Positions 20,301 through 21,767 of a stretch of DNA of 21,767 nucleotides are shown in pieces; positions within the stretch are counted from its first letter, which is position 1, and each line of letters begins with the position of its first letter. Under the pieces are notes generated by a model, which was given only the letters and a program-made list of their open reading frames with translations, was not told the origin of the DNA and searched no databases. Origin of the DNA: Saccoglossus kowalevskii. Its lineage: Eukaryota > Hemichordata > Enteropneusta > Harrimaniidae. The DNA lies in contig NW_003134839.1 of NCBI RefSeq assembly GCF_000003605.2, forward strand, positions 160,201-181,967, written 5' to 3'. Made by a program: the position numbers and the translations under genes.

Positions 20301-21313
20301 CTGAGTTATCCATATTGGCACAGTGCCAGGGAAAAGTACAGGAAGGTAATGATTGGTCAACTTTTACAATGACATCACTGAATGCACTCACAGCAGCCTT
20401 CAGAGAAAATGGCTGCCAAGATGTGGAGCAGAAGAGCCACAGACATGTTTTTTCTCTCTCAAATAGTGTTTCATTCTCCCCTATTATTATGCCCAGTGTT
20501 TCAAATACCACGGTTACATAGATCAGGGGAATGGTAGATGTGATAACGGCGGTGAATGGAAGCATATTTGAGAGGCAAGTCTTAGCTCTCTTGCTCAACA
20601 GCCATTTACATATTTTCAGAACTATTATTCATTCACTCCAAAACATCGCTTGACTTTTTAAAAAAAATGTAGCGAATGGAGCAAATATCACGAACAAGCA
20701 TAATTGCCACTTGTTTTATTTCCCCTGAAATAAAACACAGTGGTGTCAACAAAGTTACCATGCTCATTTGTATACTTTCGGAATTTTTATTTAGTCTCTC
20801 CAAAACATTAGTCGAAATTTAAAAAAAAATCGAATCGAATTTGAGCACATATCACAAATGAGCAGAATCACAACACAGGGTACTCTAATCTTTCGCGTAG
20901 AACATTGTGGCGTTAACACAATTAGCATACAACGCATGCACAATGATATGTACAATGTATTTGTATTCAGTGTAGTTTGCCTGTGGCATGGATTGATTAC
21001 AAATCTCTGGCAGTATTCATTCATTTCTACTGATGTCAACCTCAGATACCTAACCTATATCCGGGAATTATATATAATAATAACATAACGCATTTGTAGA
21101 AGCACATGAGTTATGTTACCCTCCATTCATGCTCTCATTTCTGTCATCCTTACAGAGGCCTTAGATATATTGATCACATCGTTAGACCAAGCCCCAGTTA
21201 TCAGAGGTCACATTCCCAGTCTTTTCTTCTTAGCTGAGACGACGCTATACTGGTTGAGAACAGACGCTATGACTCAGCCGTATCTACGGAGTGGAGAAAT
21301 CAAATTACTCAAG
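17190..21313 (+). CDS. TMEM232: TMEM232 (transmembrane protein 232), N-terminal four coding exons; continues off the window
   Basis: Exons 17190-17323, 18401-18512, 20240-20345 and 21156-21313 join in frame to 170 residues. The order of motifs fits TMEM232: MPITRVPIVHKFGIISQ at the start, a charged helical stretch with HDEKKRVDDIATKMISRSR near residues 64-82, and a HGNHVDLPRAWSEL block near 92-105. Then LAQCQGKVQEEALDILITSL and YLRSGEIKLLK, ending at 170. TMEM232 is a poorly understood animal protein linked to sperm flagella in mouse; despite its name, no strong membrane helix is visible in this part. All introns are GT-AG and phases agree at each junction. ATG at 17190 is the first in frame and gives the family start. 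I am sure it is one gene; the family name is from recall of its conserved blocks. Confidence 0.82.
17361..18100. mobile_element. Foldback element of about 740 bases in TMEM232 intron 1, with a nested insert
   Basis: Ends TGGGTCATTCCAGTT (left) and AACTGGAATGGGCCA (right) are inverted. Inner arms at 17581-17712 and 17930-18070 match over about 130 bases, including AAAAAATGACCTAAAGTAGG and its reverse. The loop is about 17720-17925. The left arm is interrupted by an insert of roughly 185 bases (17391-17578). Confidence 0.85.
17391..17578. mobile_element. Nested insert within the left arm of the foldback element
   Basis: Bounded by CCCCACCGATGGAT and ACCATCCGTAGGGGAG, which are inverted copies of each other. 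Contains a hairpin GACACC...GGTGTC around the perfect palindrome ATGGATTTAAATCCAT near 17424-17439. The right arm of the host element lacks it. Confidence 0.6.
18401..18512 (+). CDS. TMEM232: TMEM232 exon 2
   Basis: Acceptor TTTCATAG. Encodes NPLDITDDFISQYNSASTHD then EKKRVDDIATKMISRSR. Donor GTAAGT, phase 0. Confidence 0.85.
18597..18930. mobile_element. MITE with about 60-base inverted ends
   Basis: The left end has ATCACAGGGAGCCCAGGAAC then TATAATCAACTGTA. The right end has TACAGTTGATTATAGTTCCT then AGGCTCCCTGTGCTATGATA. The arms match in reverse over about 60 bases with few changes. The interior has no open frame of note. One copy in the window. Confidence 0.85.
19005..19195 (+). mobile_element. 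MITE family A, copy 3
   Basis: Starts TACTGTAGAATACTTTATTT and ends AATAAAGTATACTACAG. Lacks about 20 bases near the left end that the other copies have. Same orientation as copies 1 and 2. Confidence 0.85.
19984..20138 (+). repeat. 31-base tandem array, five units, each with a CCAAT box
   Basis: Units start at 19984, 20015, 20046, 20077 and 20108 with TTAAATGCAACCAGCCAATC (G/C and A/G variants). Each has one CCAATCA core. A further CAGCCAATAAAA lies just after the array at about 20167. Confidence 0.95.
20240..20345 (+). CDS. TMEM232: TMEM232 exon 3
   Basis: Acceptor TTTTTTCTAG. Encodes RRAGIKDGGHGNHVDLPRAW then SELSILAQCQGKVQE. Donor GTAATG. One base carries into exon 4. Confidence 0.88.
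20346..21155. other. TMEM232 intron 3
   Basis: Contains an old tandem duplication of period 162: CCAAAACAT starts at 20638 and 20800, each followed by an A-run, then GAGCA(A/C)ATATCAC and AGCA(T/G)AAT. No coding signal beyond chance open frames. Confidence 0.55.
20638..20871 (+). repeat. Decayed tandem duplication, period 162
   Basis: Two related segments of about 70 bases at 20638 and 20800 share CCAAAACAT, an A-run, a GAATGGAGCA/GAATTTGAGCA block and ATATCAC. Similarity is partial. Confidence 0.5.
21156..21313 (+). CDS. TMEM232: TMEM232 exon 4
   Basis: Acceptor CCTTACAG. Encodes EALDILITSLDQAPVIRGHI and continues to YLRSGEIKLLK. Donor GTGTGT. This is the most conserved-looking block of the visible protein. 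Confidence 0.9.
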
Positions 21314-21361
21314 GTGTGTGCATATTGTAGTCAATGCAACATTTGTGTACAATATTTTGTA

Positions 21362-21767
21362 TACAGTCAAACTTGTGTTAGTGACTATCTTTACCTGAAA
21401 GATCACCTGCCGATATAAAGATCCCCTGCCTATAGTGACCACTGTTGTGCAGGCTCAGTGTAATTTCCATTTGAAGTGACCTGTATACAAAGACCACCTG
21501 TCTATAGTGACCACTTTTGTGCAGGCTCAGTGTAATTTCCATTAAAGTGACCTGCATACAAAAATCACCTGCCTATAGTGACCACTTTTGTGCAGGCTTA
21601 GTGTAATTTACATGTAAAGTGACCTGTATATAAAATGGTGGTTACTATATAGAGGTTTGATTGTATCTTGGGTGGTCACTATACAGAGGTTTGATTGTAC
21701 CTTGGGTGGTCACTATACAGAGGTTTGACTGTACCTTGGGTAGTCGCTATACACAGAATTGACTTTT
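21362..21767. mobile_element. Foldback element with two internal tandem arrays; runs to the window edge
   Basis: The left end TACAGTCAAAC is mirrored by GTTTGACTGTA ending at 21733. The left half repeats TATAGTGACCAC at 21431, 21503 and 21574 (period 71-72). The right half repeats GAGGTTTGATTGTA at 21652, 21686 and 21720 (period 34). GTGGTCACTATA in the right half is the reverse of the left-half motif. Confidence 0.75.

Noticed and set aside
20275-20598. 107-codon minus-strand open frame
   Set aside because: It is antisense to TMEM232 exon 3, which has matching splice phases and family similarity.

Overview
This is nuclear DNA from an animal. It is AT-rich, its genes are split by standard GT-AG introns, and it is full of short inverted-repeat transposons. 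I can reconstruct three genes exon by exon with continuous reading frames. Gene content (GDA-like, LYRM7, TMEM232) and compact introns suggest an invertebrate, perhaps an invertebrate deuterostome such as a hemichordate. The species is a guess, because no repeat family here was matched to a database. No rRNA, tRNA, CRISPR array or prokaryotic feature was found.

Layout: (1) 1-6051, minus strand: first seven coding exons of a guanine-deaminase-family gene. The 3' part lies off the left edge. The fold-defining sequence is clear, but the residues that bind zinc and guanine in true guanine deaminase are replaced at several positions. It is probably a pseudoenzyme or a protein with a changed function. 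(2) 6052-13306: about 7 kb with no convincing gene. It holds TTAA-flanked MITEs, two families of TACTGTAAAA-ended MITEs, decayed minisatellites, perfect CRE palindromes and a CpG-rich patch with a 12-base CGCG palindrome. (3) 13375-16682, minus strand: complete five-exon LYRM7, a mitochondrial complex III assembly factor. (4) 16683-17189: 507-base shared promoter region. (5) 17190 to beyond 21313, plus strand: first four coding exons of TMEM232, continuing past the right edge.

LYRM7 and TMEM232 are transcribed head to head from one short CCAAT- and YY1-motif region. Their introns carry a 100-base tandem array, a 31-base tandem array (both with CCAATCA cores), a 740-base foldback element and several MITEs. 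The most interesting items are the active-site loss in the GDA paralog, the LYRM7/TMEM232 promoter pair, and the layered repeats, including two inverted MITE copies whose differences show CpG decay.
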